From contig NC_081143.1 in the NCBI RefSeq assembly GCF_958295425.1, forward strand, positions 28,878,578 to 28,942,577: a stretch of DNA of 64,000 bases, written 5' to 3'. A program made the position numbers and the translations under genes. A model generated the notes under the pieces. It was not told the origin of the DNA and made no database searches. It saw only the letters and a program-made list of their open reading frames with translations. Below, piece by piece: positions 35,106 to 48,226 of the stretch (its first letter is position 1; every line of letters begins with the position of its first letter). This DNA comes from Solea solea. Its lineage: Eukaryota; Chordata; Actinopteri; Pleuronectiformes; Soleidae.

Positions 35106-37042
35106 GTTGGTGAATTTGTCCTCGTTTTTGGATTTATTTGAGACTTTTTTGGATTTTTTTCTGTGCTGCTGCAGGAGCTTTTAACCCCTCGGGTTGGTTA
35201 CTTCTGTCTCCGTCCTCTGCAGCTTCAGGGACTTTCTGTTTGCTTAAATACTCAGATGTTAAAACCTGCTGGTTAGCAGACAAGGCTCAAACACATCAAC
35301 TAGGTATGGGACGATATACAAATATACTGGCATTACCATTTATTGATTGTGTTCAATTTTTCATTATGAGGATGATTGTGAATGGCAAAAGTCATTCATA
35401 TTTCATTGTGTTTTAAGAGTAATTTCAACTGTTTAAAGTGTTTTTGTTTTTTTATAATTGCAGTAACTGTTGCTCAAGATAATCAGAACATTACATTTTT
35501 GATCGTCCCAGCATATTGCATGTCTTTGCCCACCTGCAATGTCTTTGCAAGGTGGTTGTCATGTTACAAGAGACACTATCTATCCATTCCTTTAATGATG
35601 AGTAAAACCAAAACACTGGCACACGTTTGTTTCCGTGTGAACAACACAGTTGCGAGCAGTTCACAAAACCGTGTGTAACAAATTACATGTACATCTATCT
35701 CCAAATTGATCACTTGTTATCTAATGGCTGAGGAAAGAGAGTGAATGTGTGACGAGCTGTGAATGAAGGCTTAAATGCATGTTAACAGGCTCAGTTTTTA
35801 CTCTGGTGACAGAATGGCTGACACGTTAGGTGCTCGTCTTCACTTGAGCCAAATGCACTGAAAACTCACTCAGAGAAAGCAAGTGACAACAAAGCTGCAC
35901 TCACATGTAAAGGCAACTCTTAACAGTGTAACGTTCACAGAAAGCGACAGCTAACCTTTTCTGTCACCGTGGAAACGTGTTATCGTATGGGTGACATCAC
36001 ACTGTGAGCAGATATTTACAGTGTCCTCATTATCCAGGCACGTTAGTAGTTGTTCAAACAGTCAAAAGAAAAAAAACAACTGCAATTTTCATGAACAGAA
36101 GTAGCTGCCGGGGTTAGTGTACTGTTCTTGTTTTAGACGTTATTTCTTGAAATATAATTTGCATTATGTAACATGGATTTTTTTTTTCCCCCCGCAGGGC
36201 TGGATGAACGAGATATCAAACTATGACCCAGAGACGTACCACGCCACACTGACGCACTCGGTGTACGTCCGACTGGAAGGCTCAATCATTCGTCTGTCGA
36301 AACCCAACCACAACGTTGCCCGCCGTGCCGTGCACAATGAACCCAAACCTGATGTGACCTACGTTAGTCAGAAGATCTACGACCTCACCAACTGCAAAGT
36401 ATGTTGTCACCTGCTAACATAAAATCACTCACATTATGGTTTACTTGATTTAGAGTTTAATGTCAATGGAAATTTCTGCCAAGATGAAAAATGTTGATGT
36501 TAATATCTAGTAAATACAGCAGTAAACGGCAAAAAATGACCATCTTCTTCATTGACTTGTTACATTTGCAATGAAACTGTTTGGGAACCAAATACTTGAG
36601 ATATTTCCCCCCAATTTTTTGTAGGTTTATCTAATGCCTCAGAACTTGGCCAGGAAGCGCGTATGGAACAAAAAATACCCGATCTGCATTGAGCTCAGCA
36701 AACAGGATGACTTCATCTCAAAGGCTGAGGGTGACCGGTGTGAAGCTAATGAAGGCACCAGTCTAAAGGACAGAGGAGAAGGCAGCGGTGCAGCACATGA
36801 CCGTGGATCGCCGTCTTCTTCCAGTAGAGACCTGACCCTGTATCTGTTTGGAAGGACTGGCAGGGAGAAGGAGGAGTGGTTCCAGCACTTTCTTTTGGCT
36901 TCCAAACTCAAGGTGGACTTGAGGAAAACATCTAGTTTGACAGGAATCCGATCTCCGATCTCTCACAGTCGCAACAACAGCCGCAGCAGTCTGGACGAGG
37001 CACTGCTATCTCAGCCCAGGCCCAAGGACTCCTCCGTCCCCT

Positions 37043-37074
<32 letters not shown>

Positions 37075-39077
37075 CCAGCAGGTGGCGCAAAAACCAAGCC
37101 GTTGTTGGACTACAGTTTCTACATGGCCACTTTGCTGCCAGACCAGGCAACAGTCACTCCGTCAACTGCCAGTCCCGTTCTCCAGAGTCCTCAGAGCAGC
37201 CCTGGAGCTGATAAGAAGGTAACGTGTACCTTCTTCTGCCATTCGTACTGTTCTGTCAACGCCTTTTTAAATGAGACCTTTTTAAGCAGTGTAATTACAA
37301 ATGGCTGCTGTTGTGTCTCATTCTCTTTAGCTCCAGAGCACCACATCAGCTCTGGTGCAGCCCCAGGGAGAGGAGGAGTCCGTCGCCTGGGTGAATGCAG
37401 CTCTCGGTCGGGTGTTTTGGGACTTTCTGAGCGAGCCACACTGGGTTGAGCTGGTCTCCAAAAAGATTCAGATGAAGCTCAGTAAGATACGGGTGAGTGG
37501 AGCAAAGGCCACAGCACATTCAGAAATAGAGAATCGTTTACCTTCCTGCTGAAAACATGTGACTACACACATGCACACTAGAGCTGAAATGATTAATCGA
37601 TTACTAAATGAATCGACAACTATTTTGATAATCAGTTAATCGGTTTGAAGCTTTTTTCATGATTAAAACAAGATTTCCGATTGTTTAAGCTTCTTAAATG
37701 TGAGTATTTTCTTCATTTCTTTGCTCTGAATAACAAAGAAATCATTCAAAGTCAATCATTTTGGTTTGTGGACAAAACAAGACATTTGAGAACATCATCA
37801 TTTCCAGCTTTGACAAACACCGATCAACATTTTTTTAAGGTTTTCTGATATTTTATGGACCAAACGATTAATCGAGAAAATAATCGACAGATTAATCAGT
37901 TACAGTTGCAGCTCTAATGCACACACGTGCACACACGTGCACACACGTGCACACACGTGCACACACCATCTTTATCCTTTAGCTGCTGAGTGATCGTTTC
38001 CTTTATTTTGCTTCATGTTGTAATGTGTTGTGGTGAGTGTGTGAGTGTTTCCATTATAGCTGCAGATAATATTGTAGACCGACCTAGTGTTGGAACAAGC
38101 TGTGTTCTGAAGCACAGATAGATGACAGTAAAGCATCAGGCAGCGTGTCATCCAGGCATTGTGTGAATACATGCACTGGTATTGTTTTATATTTAGTGAT
38201 ATAATATTCTTGCAGATCAATTATTCATGTGCTCATTTGTGCGCTTGTCTCTTTTTTTTCAGTTGCCTTACTTCATGAACGAGTTAACCCTGACAGAACT
38301 GGACATGGGCTCAGCTACTCCCAGAATCCTTGCAGCATCCAAGCCTTTTGTTGACTATCGAGGTAAGAGAGAGAAGTCAAATTCAATCAGTACACATTTG
38401 CACTCACAGAAGACACAGAGACAAACAGAACTATCGTGACATACATTCGTTTACTGCAAGAAATCAGCTGTGAAATGGAGGCTATGAGCTTGTACTTTAG
38501 CTTCTAGTCGGTGCATTAGTCAGAGAGTACATGTTAACACACATGTACGACAGAGACAACTAGGTAAAATGATGCATATCTAAAATGAGTGAAATTCCTG
38601 TTAGTGACAATGCTGCAGTTTTTTCCCGGGTCAGATTTAGCCGTGTTAAAAAGCAGATGCAAATGCAAATGCAGCAACCTCACCGTAAGTGTCACTTAGT
38701 TCAAACTAAAAATGCTAACTCTCTCTTTACACATATGTGAACATGATGTTTGATCATTTCTACATGCTTAAGTGCTCTAATTACTCACTCAGGTAAAATA
38801 ATAAAAGCAGAACAAATGGTTATTGGCAGAGTGAGCATAGATGATGCTCCTGTGATAAAGGTCAGCGATCCACACTGACACTCATGTCTTTACAGTACAA
38901 AGGAATAGAATAAATGTCAAATGGGTTGAACACGTTTGCAATCCGCTGCACACCCACTGCTCCCAGTCTTTCATCAGACTTCATGCTGTTACTAATAAGA
39001 TCACAATAGTGAGGCTGTAACTGCATGGTTCTGACAAAGAGCAGCATCACACCCGCTACTGTCCTCTCTTTCATCAG

Positions 39078-39121
<44 letters not shown>

Positions 39122-42100
39122 CTGTGCAGCAGAGAGGGCTGTAATCACCTGTAAGAAAACACTAAACATCATGAAAATAAAACAGATAAGCAGATGGTTA
39201 GTGAAAAGTTTACCAGTGAATAAGTCTTCTTTATTACAGTAATGCGTGGACTACATGTACATGATTGTGATTTATTTATTTATTCATTCATTATCAGGCC
39301 ATACAGAGGATTTAGCTATAGCTTTAGTAGAGATAGAACATCTATTTCTGTGCTGCTGGAGTTAAGGTGTTCTGGGTCAAAGTCCTTATCAATATATCCA
39401 TATCATGGACATTTAACTTTGAAATACAGCAATGGGGATGTCAGGGTAAAGGCTGCATATTCTCGTAACTTCATACCTTATTCATCCCTGATTGGGAAAC
39501 TTGTCTTGCAGTGAGAAGCACAGAATCTTGTTCTTTTCCTTTGGGCTGCTCCCTTCAGGGGTCGCCACAGTGAATCAACCTCGTCCATCTAACCCTGTCC
39601 TCTGTATCCCCGTCTCTCACACCAACTAACTTCATGTCCTCTTTCTCTACATCCATAAACCTTCTCTTTGGTCTTCCTCTGGACCTCCTGCCTGGCAGTT
39701 CCAACCCCAGCATCCTTCTACCAATTTACTCACTATCCCTCCAAAACACAAATATGGGCAAACAGAACAAGAAGTCACAAAAAAAAGTCTAAATATTACA
39801 CATCACTGCTGAAATAACAGAGAAACCACAACAAAATCGACTGAAATATTCATGAACTAATAAAGTATGAGCAATAATGAAGAAAACATGACAAACAAAA
39901 CGTAATCACTGTGGAAATAATAGAAAACCAAAAAATCACACTCAACAATTCCTAAAATACTAAATACTGCAGAAGAAACAGAGAAACCACAACAGAACTG
40001 ACTCATTTCTTGAACTTCTAAATAACTGTGAACATTACAGGAGGAAAACACCATAGAAAGGTCAGAAAAATGTATAAAATACTAAACTCAACAAAAAAGA
40101 CAACAAAGATTTGTAAAATACTAAATGACTGTGTAAATAATAGTGAAAACACAATAAAAAAGACTGGAAATGTCATTAAACACTAAATGACTTTGGAAAA
40201 AGAGCTGATGTGTTGCACAGTGGAACACAAGTGAGTAATAGTTGGAGCCATAACCAATGACAACAATACTGTTCCATTCACTAAGTACAAAAAGAGTTTT
40301 ATTGTGCGTCATGCTGTGGTGTAACATGCACTTCCACCCACTGCGCACTCGACACTCGAGACATGCTCGTTTCCAGCTCGTCTCTCAGCTGCTTGAATAG
40401 AGGATGAACTTTTGCTTCCTCCACAGCTGCTGCCAGTGTCTGAGCCGTAATAACACTGCTCAGGACATGTTTGCTGTTTGCTGTTTACTGTTTACTGCTC
40501 AGCTGCAAGTGCTGGGGAAAAACACACGTGTCCTCGATTCATGCGCACGGAGCAAAAGACTTGTTTAGAGAAGAGCCAGAGCTGATGTCACCTTAATATT
40601 TAGTCTCACAATGTAAATGGTAGTCAGTGTACACTTATGTATACGTATGAAGAAGGTAACATTCCGTCTTCTGGCAGGAAAACAAGCATCTTGCCCTCAT
40701 CATTGTTTTAATGCCACTTCTTCATTGTCCTCGCTAAAACCTGTCCCATCCAATACAGTGTGGAAAATAGGGATGTCCCGATATCGACTATCAGCCAAAA
40801 AACGAGTATCGGATAATATCAGAATCAGAATCAGAATACTTTTATTATCCTAAAGGAAATTGTTTTGTTACAGTTGCTCCATATCAGACTCAGAAGTACC
40901 AGTTTTTTGAAAGAGCACACAAGTTAAAAATTAAAAAAGAAATTAATAAAGTTTTAAGATTAAAATAAATAAAAATAAAGCCCTTGTTTAAAACAAGAAT
41001 GACTAAACGGCACACTGCCATATCGGACTGCCTCTAAAATCTACAACAGTCCATTCCGCTCCAGCTCTTCTGTCCAGCCGCGCCCGTTGTGATCACGTGG
41101 TCTCTGCGTGTTGGATGCATGTAGATCTCATGATCACAACAACAGCCAATACTCAAAGGCTGCAATATCGGTATTGTATCGGAAGTGAAAAAGTTGTATC
41201 GGGACATCCCGAGTGGAAAATAATAACCAGACAGAGAGAGTTACACTTTCTCTGCAGCATAAATTAAAAATGTACCTTTAGTCCATTGAGAGTGATTAAA
41301 AGTGTAAATAAGGCTTAACTCTGCTCCAGTTTTGAGCTGCAGCAGCTTTGTGAGTCATTTTCTTGAGAAATCCTCCTGAGCTTTCAGACATGCATCAGCG
41401 CTGAGCTTTTCCTCGCTGCCTGTCATGTTGCTTTTCTCATTTTTCACATGTCACAGATTTGTCTTTTCATCTCTGTCACATGTATGGTCTCCTGCTCTCT
41501 TCCCCTCGCGTTCCCTTTCATATCACCTTCCTCTTTGTGCCCTTACTCACTCTGTAGCAACAATATGTCTTTGAGTCACTGCTTCTCTTTTATCACTGCA
41601 GCACTCGCGTAACCCTAACATGAGATGAGCAGAAATGTCAGTTAGAAGCACAATCACATCTCAGTCGACACTCTGAATACTATCAGAGTGTGTGTGTGTG
41701 TGTGCTTGAATTTGATCATTGCAAATGCCTTGAATTTGTTTAAAAAAAGATTGCGGTTCACAGTTTTAGTTCCACTGTCGATCTAAAGTATCAAATGTGT
41801 GAGGCACTCGCACATCCTGTATAGAAGTGAGAGGCAGGAGGAAGCAGGAAAGAGACTCAACTAGGTTAAAGATAACTGAAGGTGTTTTCCTCTCCTCTGT
41901 GTCGTATTTTCTCTGATCAATAGTCTTTTATTTGAAGTGGTAGTTTGAATACTTCCAGTTTCCACTGGTGTTACAGTGGCTGTGTCCTCCAGGCATCTCA
42001 AGTTCAGCCTCCTCCTCGTCTCACCCTGCTCCTTCCTGGAACAACGCTGAGTACAATGGATCGATCAACCTCTTCAACTGTGTGTGTGTGTGCGTGTGTG

Positions 42101-45100
42101 TGTGCGTGTGTGTGCGTGTTGCCTCTGCCCTGCTGTTACCATGCACTTGGGCTGTGTATTGGCAAAGATCTGGCAACATGGTGCATATACCAACACAGGG
42201 TTGACAATACGACATAAATGGATCCTATGATCAAAGTGTAGGATTGGAAGGAACTTCTTTACCCCAAAAATAGTGAAAGTAAAACTGTCATAGTAAAAGT
42301 TGCACTGTGAGAAAATCACCATGAAGAACAAGTTAAATAATCAATACACTATATGCCATGAAATATCAAACTATATCGGTGTATTGATGTTTTCTCACAT
42401 CAACACCCTCTACATGTGATTTGTTTTATGTGCTCACTGTGCAACTCTACAGTACAGCTGTAGGTGATAATTCAAACTCCAGCATTAAAAACCTGTTCAA
42501 GTTACAGCCTTAAAATCCCTCAGACAATTTAAAGTAATTAACACGTTGTCCAGCAGAGGGCACTGTGAGCGCAGCTAGGCCTACATCCATGTAGTTTTCG
42601 CTAATCAAAAGAACATAAAAAAACAACAGCTAGGCCTACATCCATGTAGTTTTCGCTAATCAAAAGAACATAAAAAAACAACAATTGTATCTGGTTCTTC
42701 ACTGTTGATGACAAAGTATTGAACCAATCTGCAGACTTAGCCATTAGCTTAGCTGTTGCTATCTAGGAGAATAGTCGCGGTCAAGCCTCGCGTGATTTTC
42801 ATTGTCTGAGGTTTGTGCAAGAGACGGGAAGATCCATCTAAACATTTTATGAATCCTTATCAGATCTTCCAAATAATTAGATATCATTTTAAAAAGAAAT
42901 CTATTTTTTTAACCCATCCCCGGCTCCTACGCTCTGCAGCCACTGTGTTAGTAGTACAGGACACATGAGTGGCACCTGGTGTGTTTGACTTACACTTTCA
43001 AACAGCCTGGTCATTCGTTTGCCGTCCGGCACCAACAAGACAACCAACACTCACTGGATAATTCTGGATTCGTTCTCTGTAGACACTGGTGTGTGTGTGT
43101 GTGTGTGTGTGTGTGTGGTTGTGTGTGAAAACCCCAGTAGAGCAGCAGCTCTTTAAATACTTTAAATATGAGTAACTATGCCACGTTCTAAGACATCAGT
43201 TTGATCTTCAGCAGGTCAACTCGACTGTGTGTCTACATAAACTGAGTTGCTGAGTATAAAGTGGCCTTTAAATGATGTGATTTTCACCGCTCACTTGATT
43301 GATTAGTCGTCCTCTGCTGCCTTCTAGTGGAGCACAGAGAACCGACACCTATGATTGTGGTTGTTTGTGGTTGTTTGTACACGGGAACATGGGATTGGTG
43401 TTGTAAACAAAGGAGGGGAAATTAAATTAAGAAATCACTTAGTTTGCCTTCTTATTGTTGCATAGTTGTCTCCCTTTGTTTCTTTTTATTCTTTCTCTAA
43501 TTTATATATTTGAATTGCTGTTGTTTTGTTGTGAAGCACCTTTTGCACATTTTGCGTGCATGGAACGGTTTACAGTCGAGGAGTTTGTATAATCCAGATT
43601 ACAGCAAGTTCAGCAGAGTCGAGGTAAAACTGCATAAAGGGAGAGGCGTGTTTATGCATCCCCCGCCCCCCCGCTGATATCAAACGAGGGACTAGAGGGA
43701 CTAGAGAGAGAAGATTGCCTGCTCCCCGACTGTTTCCCCTCTCTTCAAAAGACCTTGTGATCTATCCTTCTTTTTTCTCGCTCCCTTCATCGGGTGCGTC
43801 GTTCTCTTCTAAAAAGAACGATCAAGAAAATAATATCTGCTGGAGTCCCCCTCCCCTGTTTGTGCTTGGGGAAATGAAAGGTGCCACAGAAGGGCCAAGA
43901 AAGCAAAGACGCAATATGAGAAATAGGATAACAAAGGGGAGGGAGAAGGACAGAGGAAGCAAGGAAGACTGTGGGGAGTAGTATCCTACATGTCTCTGGG
44001 AGGGAGAAGGACAGAGGAAGCAAGGAAGACTGTGGGGAGTAGTATCCTACATGTCTCTGGGAGGGAGAAGGACAGAGGAAGCAAGGAAGACTGTGGGGAG
44101 TAGTATCCTACATGTCTCTGGGAGGGAGAAGGACAGAGGAAGCAAGGAAGACTGTGGGGAGTAGTATCCTACATGTCTCTGTTCTTAACAATTAGATTAT
44201 GTTACGATCATCGTGGATTTTCTACATATTTATAAATATGAACTTGAACTTTGTCGTCACAGAAACAGTCGAGCTGTGTAACATGTAGAAGGATCGAGGT
44301 GTCAGCTTTTCACAATCTCACCATTTGATTCTGATTAAATAGATAAAAATATATTTACTTAAGTTAAGTAAGTTAAGTTAAGCTAAGTTAAGCTACGTTG
44401 CACATGATCCTGGATCCTAGGTTTAACCCGAGAAACAGTTAGATGAAGTTGTAATCATCAAACCCAAACCTTTGTTTTCTACTACCCTGGACGGGCACAG
44501 GTCTTATGAAGTTTGTAATCTTAATATTTGAGGATAAGAATCATGATTTTTATGAATCCAATGTTAGTTTTTTGTTGTTGTTTTGACTCTTCTAATGTGA
44601 GGTTCTGACAGTACGATACCCTTCAGCAAAAATGTCAGGGTTTTACCTTTACCTCTTACCTTTGTCGAGCCATTACCCCAGCAGTAGTACCATGTTTTCA
44701 CATAAACTGAATTAAATGATGTAATACATTGTTACATTTATGTTAAATCCAGTTTTACTATTAAGTATAATATCAATGTTGCTGTTATTCAGATTTAAGA
44801 GCTAAAAACCAGTCTTTCTTTGCCGGTTGCAAATGTTTATTTTAAGACAATGATGACCGCTGACTGCTCGCACCAGCCACAGGGGGAGCTGTTGCCTCAA
44901 TTATGTGCTGCCACTGCATCAGTGCACAATCGTCCATGTCTGTAACGCGATGCATCTTTAAAGCAATTATTTTCAATACAATGACATGTGAGATGAGATG
45001 GTAGTAGATTTAATTGATGAGATGTTGTACTGTACGCTGATCTCTTACCCGTCTTTAATCTGCGTCTGTGCCTCAGGTCTGTGGTTTGACCTGGAGATTT

Positions 45101-48100
45101 CCTACAGCGGCTCCTTCCTCATGACGCTGGAGACGAAGATGAACCTGATTCGTCTGGGCAAAGAGGGAGAAAACCTGCGCTTGGGGGAGTTTGGCAAAGA
45201 CGGGTAAGACGTCGGAGCTACATCGAAGCACTCGCACATTTTAAGGGTTATTTAGGTGGGATTCATGGACTCATTCATCTCTCTCCTTTCTGATGATATT
45301 TGTGTCTCTGGAGAGTGCCCCAGTCTGCCTGGCACCTCGCCTTCATCACTCTGGGTTTTATATCTTTTGTTCTATCTCCTTTCTCTCCACGGCTCTGCCC
45401 TCTGGATTCTACCTTTTTATGTGGCTGTTTATGGGATGTAATGTTCCTCTGCTCCCGGTGAGTGCTGCTTTGTTTTTAACAATCCTCACTTCTCTTTAAC
45501 GCTCATGTTCTAGCTGTGTGCATCTCAAGTTCTCTCATTTCCTGAAACTTAAATCAGTGTTTCCCAAAGACTGGGTCGTGGCCCACAGATGGTTCACAGG
45601 AGACATTTCTGGGTTCTCAAACAACATTTATGTGTAGATGTTTTTAAATAATTAATAATCTAATTTTATAATAGTTTTATTAGGTTAGCGATCTGGCTGT
45701 AACTTGGTCACGACATTATGCACAAATCCAAATTGTGACTTAAGAATCTGGGTTTGGGAAACACTGATAGATTCTCACCCACACGTCAGTGTCATCAGTG
45801 CTTTCTTCACATGTTCTGGATTCTTTTCATCTTCCAAGTCCATGCTTGGCAAATAAAAGACACACAGCATGAGTCGTTACCAGTCTAAAGTTTTAAAACG
45901 CTCCAGTTTTTCCAGGTTTTTGTGAAAATGTGGGTCATTCAAGTCCAGTGAATTATCTTCAACGTTACAAAAGGTTAAGATTTATATACATTCAGATCAC
46001 AACTGTGGAAGAGTTGAGGTGTTCTAAACCTGTGAGAGTAGAAACACACCCATCAGTCTTTCCTGATCGACACTGATCCACAGGAACTGCATTGATGCCT
46101 GAAACTCTTCATCGTGCTGGTTTCAGTCTCAACATTAATGAGGCGTTTTGTGTACATTACAGGACATTTGACCATTTATCTCTCTATCTATTTCTATCTA
46201 TATCATCTGTGTGTGTGTGTGTGTGTCCAGATACAGGCCACGGACATACTGTCTGGCCGACAGTGATGAAGAGTCGTCCAGCGCAGGCTCATCAGATGAG
46301 GAAGACTCCTCTGAACTGTCAAATGACTCTGCCGGAGCGGAGGGGTGAGAACACGCTCAGATCCCAGAGTTACACAATAGTCACGGTAGATTCAGTGTGT
46401 GAGGAAAGATGAACTGATTATTAGATTATTAGATTATTAGATTAGGGGAGTGTGTCTGTTGTTTTCTGTCCATAAAGAAGTTTAAAAACCACAATGAACT
46501 GTTCGTTCAACTTTTACTCAGGAGCAAAAATGACCTTTGTCATGAATAATAATGTAAATATTTTGCTGTGATAGCGTTTTTGGACGTGTCGCCGAGTCCC
46601 GATGTTAAAATTCATAAATGATTCCGTACATTATTCGTCATCACAGCCGCAGAACGCTTTGTTCCTGAATCATTGTCCTGTTCACAGTTTTGTTGGAGGC
46701 CACAAGCCGAGCAAGATCATGCGCTTCGTGGACAAGATTACCAAATCCAAATACTTCCAGAAGGCCACAGAGACGGAGTTCATCAAGAAGAAGATGGAGG
46801 AAGTGTCCAACACGCCTCTGCTGCTGACCGTGGAGCTGCAGGAGCTGCAGGGAACGCTGGCTGTCAACATTCCCCCTCCACCCACCGACAGGATATGGTA
46901 CGTCAATGATGTTATTCAGACGTCAAACTCCCACTGAAGACGACAGGTGTTCAGATGACCAAGCTCCGCCCTCGTCTCAGTGTCAGTAAATCAGTCGTCC
47001 ACTGACTGCATCGCTGCCCTCTGCTGGTGCATTACTGTACATGACACTGGTCATCTTCACTGCCTCATGATTTCATCACTGCTATTGTGTCAGTGATTGA
47101 ATTCTATGATTCATCACAATGAATTGTAACCTCAGCGTTCTACACACATTTATTCCTTCTTCACTGCTGAACAAAGACACTTTGTCACTTTGTTGCCTTT
47201 TCCTGGTTCATCGCTGTGACGTTTACTGTGTTTCCTGTGACATTTAAACACTTGTGTAGTGTTTGTAGAGACTGTGTGTGTGTGTGTGTGTTTTATCAGA
47301 TGGTGGGGAAAAAAAAAACTTTGGCGTCAGATAAAGAAATTCTTCTAGCAACAATGAACAATGGAAATTCTCATTTTCAGTGTTTAATGAGCAGACGGTT
47401 GACTGTTGCCTGTTTCCTGTGCTGACAGGTATGGCTTCAGGACGCCACCTCACCTGGAGCTGAAGGCTCGACCCAAACTGGGAGAAAGAGAAGTCACGTT
47501 TGCTCAGGTCACCGACTGGATAGAGAAGAAACTGGACCAGGAATTCCAGGTAATAATAAACACAAACATCAGTGTTTCCAGAAGCTGGAAACATCATCAA
47601 CATCATCATCAACATCATCAACAAAGATTGTGAGAGAGTCCACATTCTGTTTGTGTGGTGTTTATTTCATATCAGGTTCAGAATCCAACACTCATCCACT
47701 TTAAAATCTCCTTTATTTCCCATGTTTTTATTGCGATGTCTGAGTGCTCTCGGGAGCAGGAAGTCAGATTACTGCAGGTCTGGGAATAACCTCCACAACT
47801 GAGTCATGTGACCAGAAATGTGACCTCGGGAAAAAGACTGAGAGGTTGAATTGAGGCGATCAAGGGAGTGAACCAACCCAACACCTCACTGAGAGGGAGC
47901 GAGGGAGGGAGGGAGCGAGGGAGGGAGGGAGGGAGGGAGGGAGGGAGGGAGGGAGGGAGCGAGATACTGAGACTGTGCATTTAAATGTCACGTCTTTGTA
48001 TTTTCAGACTTTAAAAAACATTATTGAATCATCTTCTGTCCTTTCAGAAAATCTTTGTCATGCCAAACATGGACGACGTGTGGCTGACCATCATGCATCA

Positions 48101-48178
48101 CGCCATGGACCTACGCACAGCCAGTGGACCTTCAGTCGTCCCCACAGTGGAACCAGAGTCCACGCAGCCACAGGGGGA

Positions 48179-48226
<48 letters not shown>

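Larger units (their letters stand above)
38363..45076 (+). other. tex2: Largest tex2 intron, repeat-filled
   Basis: This 6.7-kb intron contains a CA run (39079-39118), a LINE ORF2 end (39555-39742), an inverted-repeat transposon with a nested insertion (40769-41212), GT runs (42079-42119 and 43089-43118), a 55-bp duplication (42572-42681) and a 61-bp minisatellite (43937-44180). The rest shows no exon. Confidence 0.7.

Noticed and set aside
43715..43981. 88-codon plus-strand frame ending in a basic stretch
   Set aside because: Its basic end is produced by the 61-bp minisatellite; no splice sites fit tex2 and no homologue is recognised.
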